Below, one piece after another: positions 23,640 through 34,875 of a DNA stretch of 64,000 nt. This DNA comes from Myxocyprinus asiaticus (taxonomy: Eukaryota; Chordata; Actinopteri; Cypriniformes; Catostomidae): contig NC_059362.1 in the NCBI RefSeq assembly GCF_019703515.2, positions 47,250,092-47,314,091 of the forward strand, written 5' to 3'. The position numbers and the translations under genes were made by a program. The notes beneath the pieces are model-generated. The model made no database searches. It worked only from the letters and a program-made list of their open reading frames with translations, and was not told where the DNA came from. Each line of letters starts with the position of its first letter. The first letter of the stretch is position 1.

Positions 23640-24492
23640 AAGGGTTAAAATCCTGAAAATGAATGAATATTTGGTAGTTATGATCAGGACTGATGTTGGT
23701 TAAAAAAATTAACTCATTGAAAGTGGAAAATAATATTAATATATAATATTATTATGGCAGTTCTTTGACGTGGACATTTTTGTCCTTGAAGGACCTCTGA
23801 TTAACTTTTTTTATTGATGCACAAGGGTTGCAAGCAAGAGGGAAAATACTTAGTGAATGCAACTTGTGAACATTAGCTGCTTTTTTTTTTTTTTTTTACA
23901 ATGATATATCCCTTGTGTGGGTGTCTTCCTTCAAAGTTTCAGAATATTTCACACATCCAAAAGAAAAGTAATTTAAAAACAGGAGTGTGGACTCGGTTGA
24001 ATTGCTCTGATGTGCTCAGTGTAGTTTTTTACACTTCAGATTCCTCTTAAAAATAAATGACCTGTGAATCCATATCCCTTCTGTCATACTGGACGGGATG
24101 AAAAGGCCTTTGAAAGATTACCAGGCTAGTTTTCTTCTTCGTGTTTTTGTCCGTGTGCTGTAGTAGAAGTATTCCAGGGTCACACTGCAGTGAGAACACA
24201 TTAGCAGTTCTTTTACACTGACAGGTACCTATAGATGCCGTTGACTTTAATTTAAAGCTGGACGGATCATAATAAATCATCCATGTGTATGCTGGACCGG
24301 AGCGAGAGGTTTGATACATTGACCCGCTCCTCGCCACCACAGCGCTAGCAGCGTGCAATCAGAGCTAAATTAGCCTCGCGATCCTACTCTCAACACAGAA
24401 GAAACACTTTTCTCTGGAATTAACGCTTTCGCTCAGATACTGAATCATACCGCCTGTCGAAGACTAGTGTGTCATTCAAAAAGTTCACTGGC
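23640..24492. other. Unassigned sequence
   Basis: No gene supported. A 103-codon minus-strand frame at 24047-24358 has no motif. A T16 run lies near 23881. Confidence 0.45.
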
Positions 24493-24496
24493 TTAA

Positions 24497-25110
24497 AGAA
24501 ATATTCCAGATTCAATACAAGTTAAGTTCAATCGACAGCAGTTGTGGCATAATGTTGAATACCACAAAAATGTGTTTTGATTCATCCGTCCTTTTCTTTA
24601 AAAAAAAAAAGCACAAATGTGTGTTACAGTGAGACACTTACAATGGAAGTCAATGGGATCAATTTTTGGAGGGTTTAAAGACAGAAATGTGAAGCTTATA
24701 ATTTTATAAAAGCACTTACATTAATTCTTCTGATAAAACTTGTGTATTATTTGAGCTGTAAAGTTGTTTAAATCATTGTTTTTGCGGTGTTACAGGGTTT
24801 ACTAATGTAACAAAGTTGTAAAATTAGCCATAACCTTACACAGATGTGGTTAGTAAGAGATTTGATCACACTAAAATCATGTTAACACACATATTGTTTA
24901 CGTCTTGTGTCTATACTTTTGAAACAGTGAGTATTGTAACGTTTACAGATTGACCACATTGACTTTCATTGTAAGTGTCTCACTGGAACACAGATTTTTG
25001 CTTTTTTAAATAAAAGGAGGGATGAGTCGAAATTTATTTTTGCGGTAATCAACATTATGCCACAAATGCTGCTGATTGAGATGAACTTGTATTGAACCCG
25101 GAATATTCCT
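24497..25110. mobile_element. TTAA-flanked MITE with long inverted arms (614 bp)
   Basis: TTAA lies on both sides (24493-24496, 25111-25114). The left end AGAAATATTCC and right end GGAATATTCCT are inverted. The inverted similarity continues inward for about 170 bp, including 'ttgtggcataatgttga' on the left and its complement on the right. No transposase. TTAA targets fit Kolobok or piggyBac-type mobilisation. Confidence 0.8.
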
Positions 25111-25227
25111 TTAAATGGATTTTGTTTGACTCGTCCCAATTAAATGAAGAAAAATAAACAGAACATAAAACATCCCATAACATTATTTAGAGGAGGTGAT
25201 TATCTTTCAAACAAGCCCACACACAAG

Positions 25228-25640
25228 GTAATCAGATGCATAGATCATTAGATAATCCACATGAAGCACAATGTTACATATGACCACCAGAAGATGGCGC
25301 CAAATACATGATACAGACTCAATGATGACTTAAATGACACAGAATGAAACTCATTCTGTGAAATCTCATTACTAAAATAAAAAAAGTAAATTTTTGGCTC
25401 AATTTATTTTTTTATTTTTTTTAGCAGTTTCTTAGGCTGAGAGTCTCAGAATGTATCATAATCTATATATTTAAAACAAAAAAATGAAAAGTTTTCTTTA
25501 CAATGATACCAAACACTTGACCATCCTTGTTTTTGTTTTTTGTTGTTGTTTGTTTTTTGTCGAGTTATAAGCCTTTAATTTTGGGTATGCCACTGAAACA
25601 GGAAATCTTTAAAAACACCTTCAGAGCTTAAAGGGTTAAA
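25228..25640. repeat. Dispersed repeat A+B, joined copy
   Basis: This copy contains part A (25236-25370) followed directly by part B (25383-25640). The parts occur separately at 20285-20440 and 17965-18195. No coding potential. Confidence 0.7.
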
Positions 25641-25742
25641 GAAAAGGAGGGACGAGTCAAAATTAATTTTGTGGTCTTCAACATTATGCCACAAATGATG
25701 TTGATTGAGCTTCACTTGTATTGAACATGGAATATTTCTTTA
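25641..25742. mobile_element. Single arm of the 24497-type MITE
   Basis: From 'aaaggagggacgagtcaaaa' to 'ggaatatttctttaaatg' it matches the right arm of the MITE at 24497-25110 and ends in the same TTAA position. The left arm is missing. Confidence 0.7.
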
Positions 25743-26277
25743 AATGTATTTTTGTGTGACTCAACCCAATTAAATGAAGAAATTAGGTTTTCAAAGCAGG
25801 ACAGCAAACTTAAACTACATAGGGAATGTTTGTCAAGACAAACTTTTATGCTGGCTTTACATAGCCTTGTATGGAAGATTAAAAAGCTTAAAGTTTGAAG
25901 GTTATCCAGGACTCACAGACAGACAGAAAATCAGACATTAAGTCAGATAGACGGAGAAGTGGTCGCTAAGGTCGTTTGAGTGGTTGGTACACTGCAAAAA
26001 AAACCTTGTCTTAATCAGTATTCCTCTCTTGTTTTCCAGTAAGAATAACTAAACATCCTGAAAACAAGACACATTTCATTGAGAAGTAACACGACATCAG
26101 ATATTAGGCTAAGTATTGTTTTCGGAGAAATCTGAACACCATGGCTAAATGCATTAAAACTATGGCTTCTGCCAAAACATGGTTACTACAATATTACTAT
26201 AGTAAAACCATGCTAAATTTTACCCAGATCAAACCTTTCTCTCAACCACCCGATCTTCAACCTGACCAAATCACTGC
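25743..26277. other. Unassigned; dispersed repeat fragment at 25990-26130
   Basis: The phrase 'cttgttttccagtaagaat' with 'aacatcctgaaaacaagac' resembles 22876-22910 ('tagtaaaaatatac...catccttaaaacaag'). It is a short dispersed repeat of unknown class. No gene. Confidence 0.45.
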
Positions 26278-26455
26278 GAGGAAATCAGCCTTTCTATTCA
26301 TTGTTATAAAAAGTATTCAAGAAAATATTAAGAGTGGAGACAGGAAAGAGGACGGGATAAAGGCAGAATCGAACCCGGGTCATCCACACGAGAAAAGCAC
26401 AGTCATATGTTGTTACACCCCACACCACTGGAGCAACACTAGTGGGTGCAGTTTG
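26278..26455 (-). mobile_element. tRNA-derived SINE-like sequence
   Basis: On the minus strand, 26377-26361 reads GGGTTCGATTCTGCCT, a perfect RNA polymerase III B-box context. About 60 bp upstream is 'ccagtggtgtggggtgtaac', in the A-box position but a weak match. The sequence downstream ('ttatcccgtcctctttcctg') is unlike a tRNA. It cannot fold as a normal tRNA, so a SINE head is the better reading. Confidence 0.5.
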
Positions 26456-26561
26456 CTTTAATTTGTGTGTTTACACCAGACTATTGGAGTGCAAATAGCC
26501 ACGCTTTGAGGCAGATGCTATATTACACCTAGTGCAAATAATCACTCCGGAAAAATAAACC

Positions 26562-26602
<41 letters not shown>
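26562..26602. repeat. (GATA)n microsatellite
   Basis: Ten perfect GATA units. Confidence 0.97.
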
Positions 26603-26887
26603 GACATTTTGGGATATATGATTGTCAGGTCAGTTAGAAAATAATACAGTCTGATAGTTGTAACAGTTTGAAGGTCTGTGCCAAGTTTGGTGGATGAAAA
26701 GATAAGGCGTTACTACACTCAGAAATTATGAATAGAAGCCAATGGGAGTTCCGGCCTGTTTGAACATCCGTTACGGGAAAACCGTAGATCCGAAGAGTTA
26801 GAAAATACAGAGTACACTAAGTCAAAACAATCTAACGGTCTTTGCCAAATTTGGTTGATGTAGCTTGAAAACTCTAGGACGAGTTAC

Positions 26888-27359
26888 GGCCGAAACATAC
26901 TCTATGCAAGTATGTGAACGCAGATGGAGCTTGCAATGCAAGCTCGATTTCACGCATCATTGCGTTCTGAAATGTGTCAGACCGCAATTCATAAGTCAAC
27001 TACGTGTTGCATACTCAACGTTGCCACATGGGACGCTATTGCGAGATTACTGGGAACTGTCCACTTCTACGGTGAGTTTTCTCTTTCAACTCAGTTACTG
27101 TCATGGCTGAGCAACAGTTTGAAGAGAATATTGCTGAACAAGTTATTTAAAATCAATATATTTATAACAACTTACACATCCAGTTTATGGCACAGTCGTC
27201 TGAAAGAAACTCCATCGCCCCTTTGAGTACTGAGATTTATTCCCTCCACAGTAACGAACAAACGCATGTTAAGCATGTTCAACCGGACCCCACATTGGCA
27301 ATTCGGTGGTCAAGTGCTCGCATCTGCGTTCACGTATTTGCGTAGAGTATGTTTCGGCC
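26888..27359. mobile_element. DNA element with 39-bp terminal inverted repeats
   Basis: The left end starts GGCCGAAACATACTCTA and the right end is its complement. Over 39 bp the two ends match at 36 positions, both reading inward to GTGAACGCAGATG. The interior has two overlapping frames (about 81 and 100 codons from 26865 and 26924) with no recognised domain. I see no clear target duplication, so the superfamily is open. Confidence 0.6.
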
Positions 27360-27529
27360 TTTAGAGTTCATAATTTTGGTCTCGGTTAAGGGATTTTAAA
27401 AAATCCCAAACCTAGCTTTGTAGAGTAACAATATGTTGATTTGGTCATGTCAACATAACTAGCTTTTAAAATTTTCTCAAGAAAATGTGGGTGGTGTTTA
27501 TCCAGGCAAAAGTTACAGCCATGATGCCT

Positions 27530-27612
27530 GTGTGGTTGCTAGGGTGTTTTGGGTGGTTTGCTAGGTGGTTGCTAGGGTGTTTTGGGTGGTTTGACTAGGT
27601 GGTTGTTTACTG
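27530..27612. repeat. GGTTGCTAGG minisatellite, short cluster
   Basis: About four copies of the same motif as at 8655-9775. Confidence 0.85.
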
Positions 27613-27654
27613 GCTCAAGTGAAAAGAGCCCTGCACCCTCAAATATCTGATGTT

Positions 27655-29700
27655 CTGCTCTCTAGCCTTGTGCGACCCTGCGTCCACATGTGTGGACATT
27701 GTATTTTGGCTTCACTATACGCAACACATAATTTAAATGAATAAAAACAGACTGAATACTGTTCTCTAGACTCTAGACTGTCATTTAAGGGTTGAACTTC
27801 TGCCACACCGAGTCACATGACACAACGTGATGTTGATTTCTGTGAAAATCTACTACAGATGCACCAACAAAAGTGCCTCTGGTAAGAAATCTCGTTAAGT
27901 TTTTTTAATTGAAACCTGATTGGTTGTAAAGAATAGCATCTCTAGTTTCTATGATATGCCGCTTTAAACAATCTGTTCATTTTTTGCGAGTCAGCACGCT
28001 GATAAGCATGATGTCCACATATGTGTACACTGGCACCGTATTTCCTCAAAAGTAGAAAAATCATGTTAGTTATTTTGAATAACTTTCAACTCTAACACAT
28101 CTGTGGGTCATTTCACTTAATTTCAATATAACTTTTGTTGTATTTTATTTTGTTATCACTGTACAATATGGTTCTATTAATTAACATTAGTAAATGCATT
28201 CCTATATGTACTGTGTATTATCACATTGACTATAAATGAGTTCATACAAAAGCTGAAAAATGTGTCTTTCAGGGGCTTTATATGAAGTTAGGATGAAAAT
28301 AAGGTGCATTTCAAACTGTTCTGAGACCAGTGCAGACAGACAGCACACTGGAGGTTAAGTCATTCACTAAATAGGGAGCAAGGGAGCATCCTATAGCTCT
28401 CTATGCAGTTAAGTGCATTCATTCCTAAAATCTGATCAAAAGTTCAGTTTCAGGCTGCAGATGATGTTTGGATCACTCAACATGTTTGACAGACATGTGA
28501 CAATGATAATCAGTACATAGATTCAGAATTTATAATGTATCATTTTATTTTAACATGGTTGACAGTGATTGGATGATGCTGGACATTACTTTGAATCAGA
28601 ATTAATTATGCTAATTTATGATGTAATGTCTGTGACATCACAAAAACATGAATAATCAACACTCCTGGAAACATCATAAACTATTTGATTTAATAAATCT
28701 GACTTTCGATAGTTTGATATTATTTAAAAGTTCACAAATTATTCCCGCTGTGCACATGAGGACATACATTTTTAGGAAAACTATTTGCTCTAGAATTTTT
28801 TTTATTTTTTTGATGTTGTTGTTGTTGTTGCTTGTTTATTAAGTGTTAACAGCAGTCACGCAGGGGTCTCAGGAGGCTAGATATAGTTCACTTGAGTCCC
28901 TCCTTCAATGTAAGTTTATGGGGTTATTTCATGCAACGCTTATTGGTTATTAAATGCAACAGGACGGTTTACACTTAAATCACTATGAGCAATAGTTAAA
29001 GTGATACTTGACTTACCAACACCATTAAAAATGTAATATATGTTATAATTCTACACATATAGAAATTCTTTACGACATCATCAGTGAGGAGGAACTATGT
29101 GTAACATTCTACACATTTCTTGTTTCATTGTTTGTTTAAAATAGAATATTTTATAGAGGACACATTGACCCTGCAGTAATATGTTCAGTATTAGAGATAT
29201 TTTAAAGCACACATCTTGCTGGCTAATTAAGACTATAATTAAGTCAGAGTAGCTTTACAATTACATTTAAAGATAACTAGACCTATAAACAATAAACAGC
29301 TGCTTGTTTGAAAAAAAAAAAAAAAAACGGTATGTGTGCAAATGTAAATGATGGCTCATTAACTTAAAATGAGAGTCTGATTAAGACAAGTAAGGCTCAA
29401 ATTGTAGTTTCTTGAACATAATTTTTTTTTTGTACTATCCACAAACTAAAGCTGCATTCCAGACTAAATTATTTTGAAAGAGAATTTCACTTTGTGAAAT
29501 GCTTGTATGTATGAAAGCGAGACTGCATGTAATAAAAAAAAAAAGCAGAATACAATTATTTTGCCATCTCTCACACTCTCCTTATTTTCTAGAAACACTT
29601 TAAATTTCAAGTACTCTTGCGAAACCAAATCAGCTGATACACAGAAGTGATTGAAATAGATCTTTTTCCATAACTGACACAATATAAAGTGCGTCAATAC
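27655..29700. other. Unassigned sequence
   Basis: No gene seen. Two phrases, 'cgtccacatgtgtggacat' (27680) and 'tgtccacatatgtgtaca' (28010), may be ends of one short dispersed element. A (TTG)n tract lies at about 28815-28832 and an A18 run at about 29311. Confidence 0.4.
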
Positions 29701-29756
29701 ACTCTCAAACAATGATCAGATCACGAGAGCGTGAAATTGAGTGCTCGACTACAGAA

Positions 29757-29758
29757 GC

Positions 29759-29794
<36 letters not shown>

Positions 29795-29801
29795 GAGAGA
29801 A
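29757..29801. repeat. (GA)n microsatellite
   Basis: GA/GAGG tract of about 45 bp. Confidence 0.95.
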
Positions 29802-30044
29802 AAGGCAAATGAACATACATTGATGTTGTTTGTACTGTATCGTGTTCGGGCTGCATGAATATACTGCATGATTGCACTACAGGCGAGACCTTGACCTACA
29901 GTGAGTAAAGTCATTTAAATATAAATGGGGCGGTACTAATTTCTCACCGCTTTAAAAAAATATGTTTCACAAAGTCTCAGACGCATGAAGGTCTTTTTAC
30001 AAATACATAAAATCACGTTACTAAACCTACATTTTTGCAGACTT

Positions 30045-30540
30045 ATTTTTTACGTGGCTCGTTGTATGTATCGCGTCAGTTTCCTGGTGAAATGAACACT
30101 AGAGGCGCTACAACAACAATTACTTTTATTCACACATATCACGAGTAAAACTGCAGATTATCAGTTCATAAACACTTACTTTTCACCCTGTTCCTCACCC
30201 AATGCTATCTTATGACATCTAAAAACTTTTACTATAGTGCATGACTCATTTTAACGTTTGCATTACATAACCAACTACATTTACAAGCTTATTTAAGTGT
30301 GATTAAATTGTGCAGTAGCTCAACTGATAGAGCATTGCACTTGTGATGTAAAGGAGCGGGGTACAAGTCCTGAAGAGCACGCAAGTCCATGCGTGAACCG
30401 AAAGTGTTACAGAAGCACCACAAAATGACGTGGTTGTGTTTTTCATCTCACATTTGCTTTTTCTGACACTATCGGTTAGGTTTAAGTTTAAGGTTTAGGT
30501 TGGGGAGGTCGGTTTTGTTGATTCAAAACACCATAGAACA
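30045..30540 (+). mobile_element. Composite dispersed repeat with tRNA-like core, copy 1
   Basis: It shares order and sequence with 52990-53480 on the opposite strand. The order is 'gtgaaatgaacactagaggc', then a tRNA-like segment, then 'actatcggttaggttta'. The tRNA-like part (30310-30380) has an A-box-like TAGCTCAACTGATAGAGC and a B-box-like GGGTACAAGTCC that has lost consensus bases. It starts about 250 bp inside the repeat, unlike a simple SINE in which the tRNA head is at the 5' end. It is not a functional tRNA gene. Confidence 0.6.
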
Positions 30541-30904
30541 TTAACCTTCACCCTCATATGGTATTCGGACATTTTTGATTGAAATAAATTTTCCAAATTT
30601 AATAAAAATGTTGGTTGAGCAGTACAAGACTTGGTGACTTTTCCTCCATTTGCCATCTGATCATAAAAAAAAAATTGGGCTTGATTCAATAAGTCTAAGT
30701 GGTCGTAAAAAAATAAATAAATAAACGACACCTTTGGTATTCACAGTCAAAATTAACCGACCATTGAAAATGAATGGGAAAGACCAAAAAACAGCTTTTT
30801 TTTTTCTTTACTGTCAAATACAATCAATATATCAGCAACAATGCAGAAAAAAACAAACAGAAATTACAGGGTGAGACTCTAAAACATCCTCAGTGCAAAA
30901 CATA

Positions 30905-30950
30905 CACACCCACTCACATACAAACACACTTACACACACACAAACACACT

Positions 30951-30986
<36 letters not shown>

Positions 30987-31036
30987 TACACACCCACTCA
31001 CACACATACACACACACACAAACATACACACCCACT

Positions 31037-31068
<32 letters not shown>

Positions 31069-31250
31069 TACACACTTCTACACACACACACACACACACA
31101 CACATACACACACACGCACAAACATACACACCCACTCACACACACACAAACATACACACCCACTCACACACACACAAACACAAACATACACACCCACTCA
31201 CACACACACAAACACAAACATACACACCCACTCACACACATACAAAATGA
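30905..31250. repeat. CA-rich minisatellite, unit 'acatacacacccactca(ca)n'
   Basis: About eight irregular units with the core ACATACACACCCACTC, or ACATACACACTTCTAC, plus CA runs. Copy 1 of the host element has a single such core at 3532-3552. Thr-His frames are artefacts. Confidence 0.92.
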
Positions 31251-31321
31251 ACTGATGAGATTTTAACATAGAGCCTATTTATTACATAAACAATAAATCA
31301 GTCATAATGCTAAATACACAC

Positions 31322-31390
31322 TGTGATGATGAGGAGGGCGGGGGCTGGGCTGCATAGTCACAGCCTGGCCCCGCACTCCTCCTCGTCACA
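31322..31390. mobile_element. 69-bp palindromic mini-insertion derived from an LTR end
   Basis: The ends are TGTGATGATGAGGAGGGCGG and an imperfect inverted counterpart ending CTCCTCCTCGTCACA. CACAC flanks both sides, though within a CA-rich context. The minus strand from 31390 matches the first 50 or so bases of the LTR at 21626-21386 (TGTGA.GAGGAGGA...GGGGCC.GGCTGTGACTA). The sequence is absent from the equivalent site in copy 1 of the host element. Confidence 0.7.
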
Positions 31391-32063
31391 CACACTCAGA
31401 AATGAAGGGGTGAGACGATAACACACTCACAATGCAGAACACACACACACACACACATGTTTGCAAAATAAATTTTTATTATAGAAAATGTGAAATTGCA
31501 AAATGTTTACACTGATTCTTCTGCTTTATACTCTAACTGAATTATTTTTTTGTTTTTTTGGTTTCTGTTATAAAAATATTGGTATATAAATGCTTATTCT
31601 GTGTCTTCTCTTTGTAACACCATGGTCAGGTTTGATTGCAAACATAATGACATTAAACTGACACTTCAGATTCATTTTCAAATGTTAAACTTTGACAAAT
31701 AATAGTTTGATAATGTTTAAATATATATCAAATGCATATCATGTGATAAAATATAAAATTAGTTTACAATAAGTCATCAGACTACACAGTATGTTTCTAC
31801 AGTCATCTACTGGCTGTTACTGGCATGACATGATGTTCAAGTCATGTTATTTATATTTTGTTCACCAGATGGCAGCAATCTGCCATTTTTTAATACCATA
31901 GGAGGGTTAAAAATCCTCATCTGGGAGAGTATGGTGACGCCATGTGAAGGGCAGACGTGTGAGAGACGGTTCTGCGCACTTTGCTAATTTTTTTTATTAT
32001 TTTCATGATATAATCTGGTGAAATTCGATACACCCAGTTACACATTTACTGTTTGAGGTAAAC

Positions 32064-32190
32064 ATGGCAAAGAAGTCAAAATCCTCAGGCTCTGGAGACA
32101 TTACAAGACACTTACGGGTTCAAGATGAAAGCCCAGACAGGCCTGTGGACCGGGGACTCGATTTGGATGGCGCAGCGGGAGAAGGAATGT
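32064..32190 (+). pseudogene. LINE ORF1 protein, N-terminal stub
   Basis: The frame starts MAKKSKSSGSGDITRHLRVQ and closely matches the ORF1 start of the copy at 45555 on the opposite strand. After about 40 codons the match ends at the internal deletion, and the remaining frame to 32372 is spacer sequence read by chance. The coiled coil and RNA-binding parts are gone. Confidence 0.8.
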
Positions 32191-32569
32191 TTTGTGAAGG
32201 AACACACCTTCGAGACAGTTCTGTGAATGAGTCTACATGTTCTTTGTGTTTATTCTGCCTATTGGCTGGAGTTTGTTTTACAAAATATTTGATGTTATGT
32301 AATTTTGCCTTACAAATTTGTGAGGAAAAATGTAGCAATCCGATGGCAAAGTTGTTGCGGGGGCTCTCGTAGGCATACATGGACTCTTTGAGTTTTAAGG
32401 GATTGTCGCCGGTTAGCGTTGTCGTGCGCGGGGTTAATGTGCATGTTTTTCTTTTTTCTGTTTGTTTTGTTCGGGGGGAAGTTCGGGGTTTTATTGTTGC
32501 ATTAATGTTGAAATGTGGTCTTCATAATTTTGTTTTTGGCACACAATTTATTTTTTCTATTATATCAAA

Positions 32570-33607
32570 ATGTCAAATGTTAATATGAGTGGACTGTCTC
32601 TCTCCACGTGGAATGTGAATGGGTTGGGGCACCCCATAAAAAGAAAGAAGGTTATTTCTTTTCTTAAATTAAAGAAATATGATATAGTGTTTCTTCAAGA
32701 AACGCGTCTTTCCCGCAGGAAGCTGGAAAATTCGAGAAGATATGGGGTGGACATGTTTTCCTTAGTGTTTGCTCAAGTAAGAGCAGGGGAGTCATTATAT
32801 TGGTAAATAAACATTTACAATTCACAATTTCTCAAACAGTTTAAAGACAAATTAGGAAGAGTCATTATTGTTTTAGCAGAAATTCAGGGGCAAAGTCTTA
32901 TTTTGGCTAATATTTACGCACCTAACGCTGATGATCAGGGCTTTTTTATAGATCTTGAAGGGATGCTGCAAACCGTTGGCATCCCTCATGATATAATATT
33001 GGGAGGAGACTTTAATCTTTTGATGGACTCAGTCCTTGATCATAGTGAAGCAAAAGTGTGTAAACCCCCTAGAGCAACACTGATGCTTCACAGGACGTGT
33101 AAAAACCTTGGTCTTACAGATATTTGGAGACTTTTGAACCCATCTGGTAGAGACTATACATTTTTTTCATCAGTTCATAAGATTTATTCTAGAATAGATT
33201 TTTTTTTTATATCCAAATCCCTCATTTCATCTGTTGTTGATTGCTCAATTGGAAACATTTTAGTCTCGGATCACGCCCTGGTGAGTTTAGAGGTGATGCC
33301 ACATATAGAGAAAAAGAAATCATATAGCTGGTGCCTTAATGTGTCCCTTTTGCAAAATCCTGATTTCCAACAAATGTTAAAGACTGAAATCAGTGTTTAT
33401 ATGGAGACCAACTGGTCCTCAGTATCCTCTGTGGGTGTGGCTTGGGAGGTACTTAAGGCGGTTCTTAGTGGTCAGATCATACAGTATGCCTCATTCACCA
33501 AAAAATCCAAAGCACGTGAACTCGTGGAGTTGGAAGGGAATACTAAAAGTGCAGAGGCAGTGCTGAAGCACCGTATGTCATCTGATGGCCTCAGAGTATT
33601 GACTTGA
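32570..33607 (+). pseudogene. LINE ORF2, apurinic-type endonuclease domain
   Basis: The first piece (32570-32806) carries STWNVNGLGHPIKRKKV and the catalytic glutamate motif FLQET. After a frameshift the second piece (about 32830-33607) has LANIYAPN, the GGDFN motif and SDHALV, which holds the catalytic Asp-His. These motifs in this order define the exonuclease-endonuclease-phosphatase fold used by L1-group LINEs to nick the target. The TGA ending this part at 33605 is in frame with the next piece and looks like a decayed CGA codon. Confidence 0.9.
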
Positions 33608-34875
33608 TTGAAATACAGAGATAATACTATTTTGTCATGGAAAGTGGAGTTTTGGTTATTCAGGGCAAGACAGTCATACTTTGAGTCGGGGGACAAAGCA
33701 GGGAAGCTTTTGGCTAGATATATAAAGCAGAGAGAGTCTTTTTCTATCATTCCCTCAGTGAAATCTGTTGGTGGTGAAATATTTACCTCAGCCATTGATA
33801 TTAATAATGCTTTTAAAGAATTCAATCTTGATCTTTATAGTTCCACGTCTGCGTCTACTGATGAAGATATTAGAAACTTTGTGGAACCATTAGATCTTCC
33901 TAAACTGAAGAAAAAACACTCTTGATTCTGAGATAAACTTGGACGAGCTTGACGAGGTAATTAAGTCCCTACCTACTGGCAAGGCTCTGGGGCCAGATGG
34001 TTTTGACACAGCATTTTTTAGATCCTATGCTACAGAACTGGCTCAACTTTTGTTAGAAGTTTATACTGAATCATTAAAGAAGGGAAAGCTTCCTCCAACC
34101 ATGACACAAGCCCGGATCAGTCTGATTCTTAAAAAGGACAAAGATCCAAGTGAGTGTAAAAGTTACCGTCCAATCTCCCTGATCCAACTAGATGTAAAAA
34201 TGTTGTCAAAACTTCTGGCTAACCTAATCGGTTAAAGTTTTGACAACTTTAACAGTAAAGTTATGACTTATATCTCTTATACATATAGATCAGGTGGGGT
34301 TTATTCAGGGCCGTAGCTCTTCTGATAACATCAGTCGTCTCATCAATATCATGTGGTCAGTAGCGAATGATCAGACTCCGGTCGCTGCCATCTCACTTGA
34401 CGCCGAAAAGGCATTTGATATGGTAGAATGGGATTATCTTTTTAAGATTTTGGAAAGGTATGGGTTCGGGAGTACATTTATTGGTTGGATTAAGTTACTT
34501 TATAAACACACTGTAGCAGCGGTACAAACAAATGGATTAATCTCAGATTATTTTACTCTGGATAGGGGCACCCGGCAGGGTTGCCCTCTTTCCCCGTTAT
34601 TGTTCTGTCTTGCCCTGGAACCATTAGCAGCCGCGATAAGAAAGGAGGATGATTTTCCAGGGGTGATTGCGGGAGGTGTGGCGCATAAGCTTCTGCTTTA
34701 CGCAGATGATATTTTATTATTTGTCTCTGAACCTACTAGATCTATGCCTTGCCTCCACAGAATTATTAATTCCTTTTCCAAGTTCTCAGGTTTCAAAGTC
34801 AATTGGTCTAAATCCGAAGGCTTTGACAGTGTACTGTTCAGTAAACGCCTTCCAGTGGCCCAAACAGGGCATTAA
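33608..34875 (+). pseudogene. LINE ORF2, reverse transcriptase domain
   Basis: The piece 33608-33925 is the linker after the endonuclease. A frameshift leads to 33939-34235, with GKALGPDGFDTAFF and SYRPISLI (fingers). A short disturbed stretch at 34230-34290 with a small inverted repeat follows. Then 34294-34875 has QGRSSSDNI, motif A SLDAEKAFD, motif B TRQGCPLSPLLF and motif C LLYADDILLF, so the catalytic aspartates are intact. The frame breaks again near 34850. The 'IQGR...DN' and 'EKAFD' forms fit the L1/Tx1 group. Confidence 0.92.

Larger units (their letters stand above)
30551..31906. mobile_element. TTAA-type element, family R copy 2 (piggyBac-like)
   Basis: The left end CCCTCATATGGTATT and right end AATACCATAGGAGGG are inverted repeats with one mismatch. 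TTAA follows the right end (31907-31910) and TTCA, a one-base change from TTAA, precedes the left end. The interior matches 3162-4480. It holds an expanded CA-rich array (30905-31250) and a 69-bp insertion (31322-31390). No transposase is visible. Confidence 0.65.

Noticed and set aside
26865..27226. Protein-coding gene in overlapping 81- and 100-codon frames
   Set aside because: The frames overlap each other in different phases, and one starts outside the inverted-repeat element that holds the rest. No motif.
30310..30380. tRNA gene
   Set aside because: The B box is degenerate, the arms do not pair properly and the segment sits inside a dispersed repeat.
30774..31255. Thr-His-rich frames of 120-158 codons
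   Set aside because: Artefact of the CA-rich minisatellite inside the TTAA-type element.
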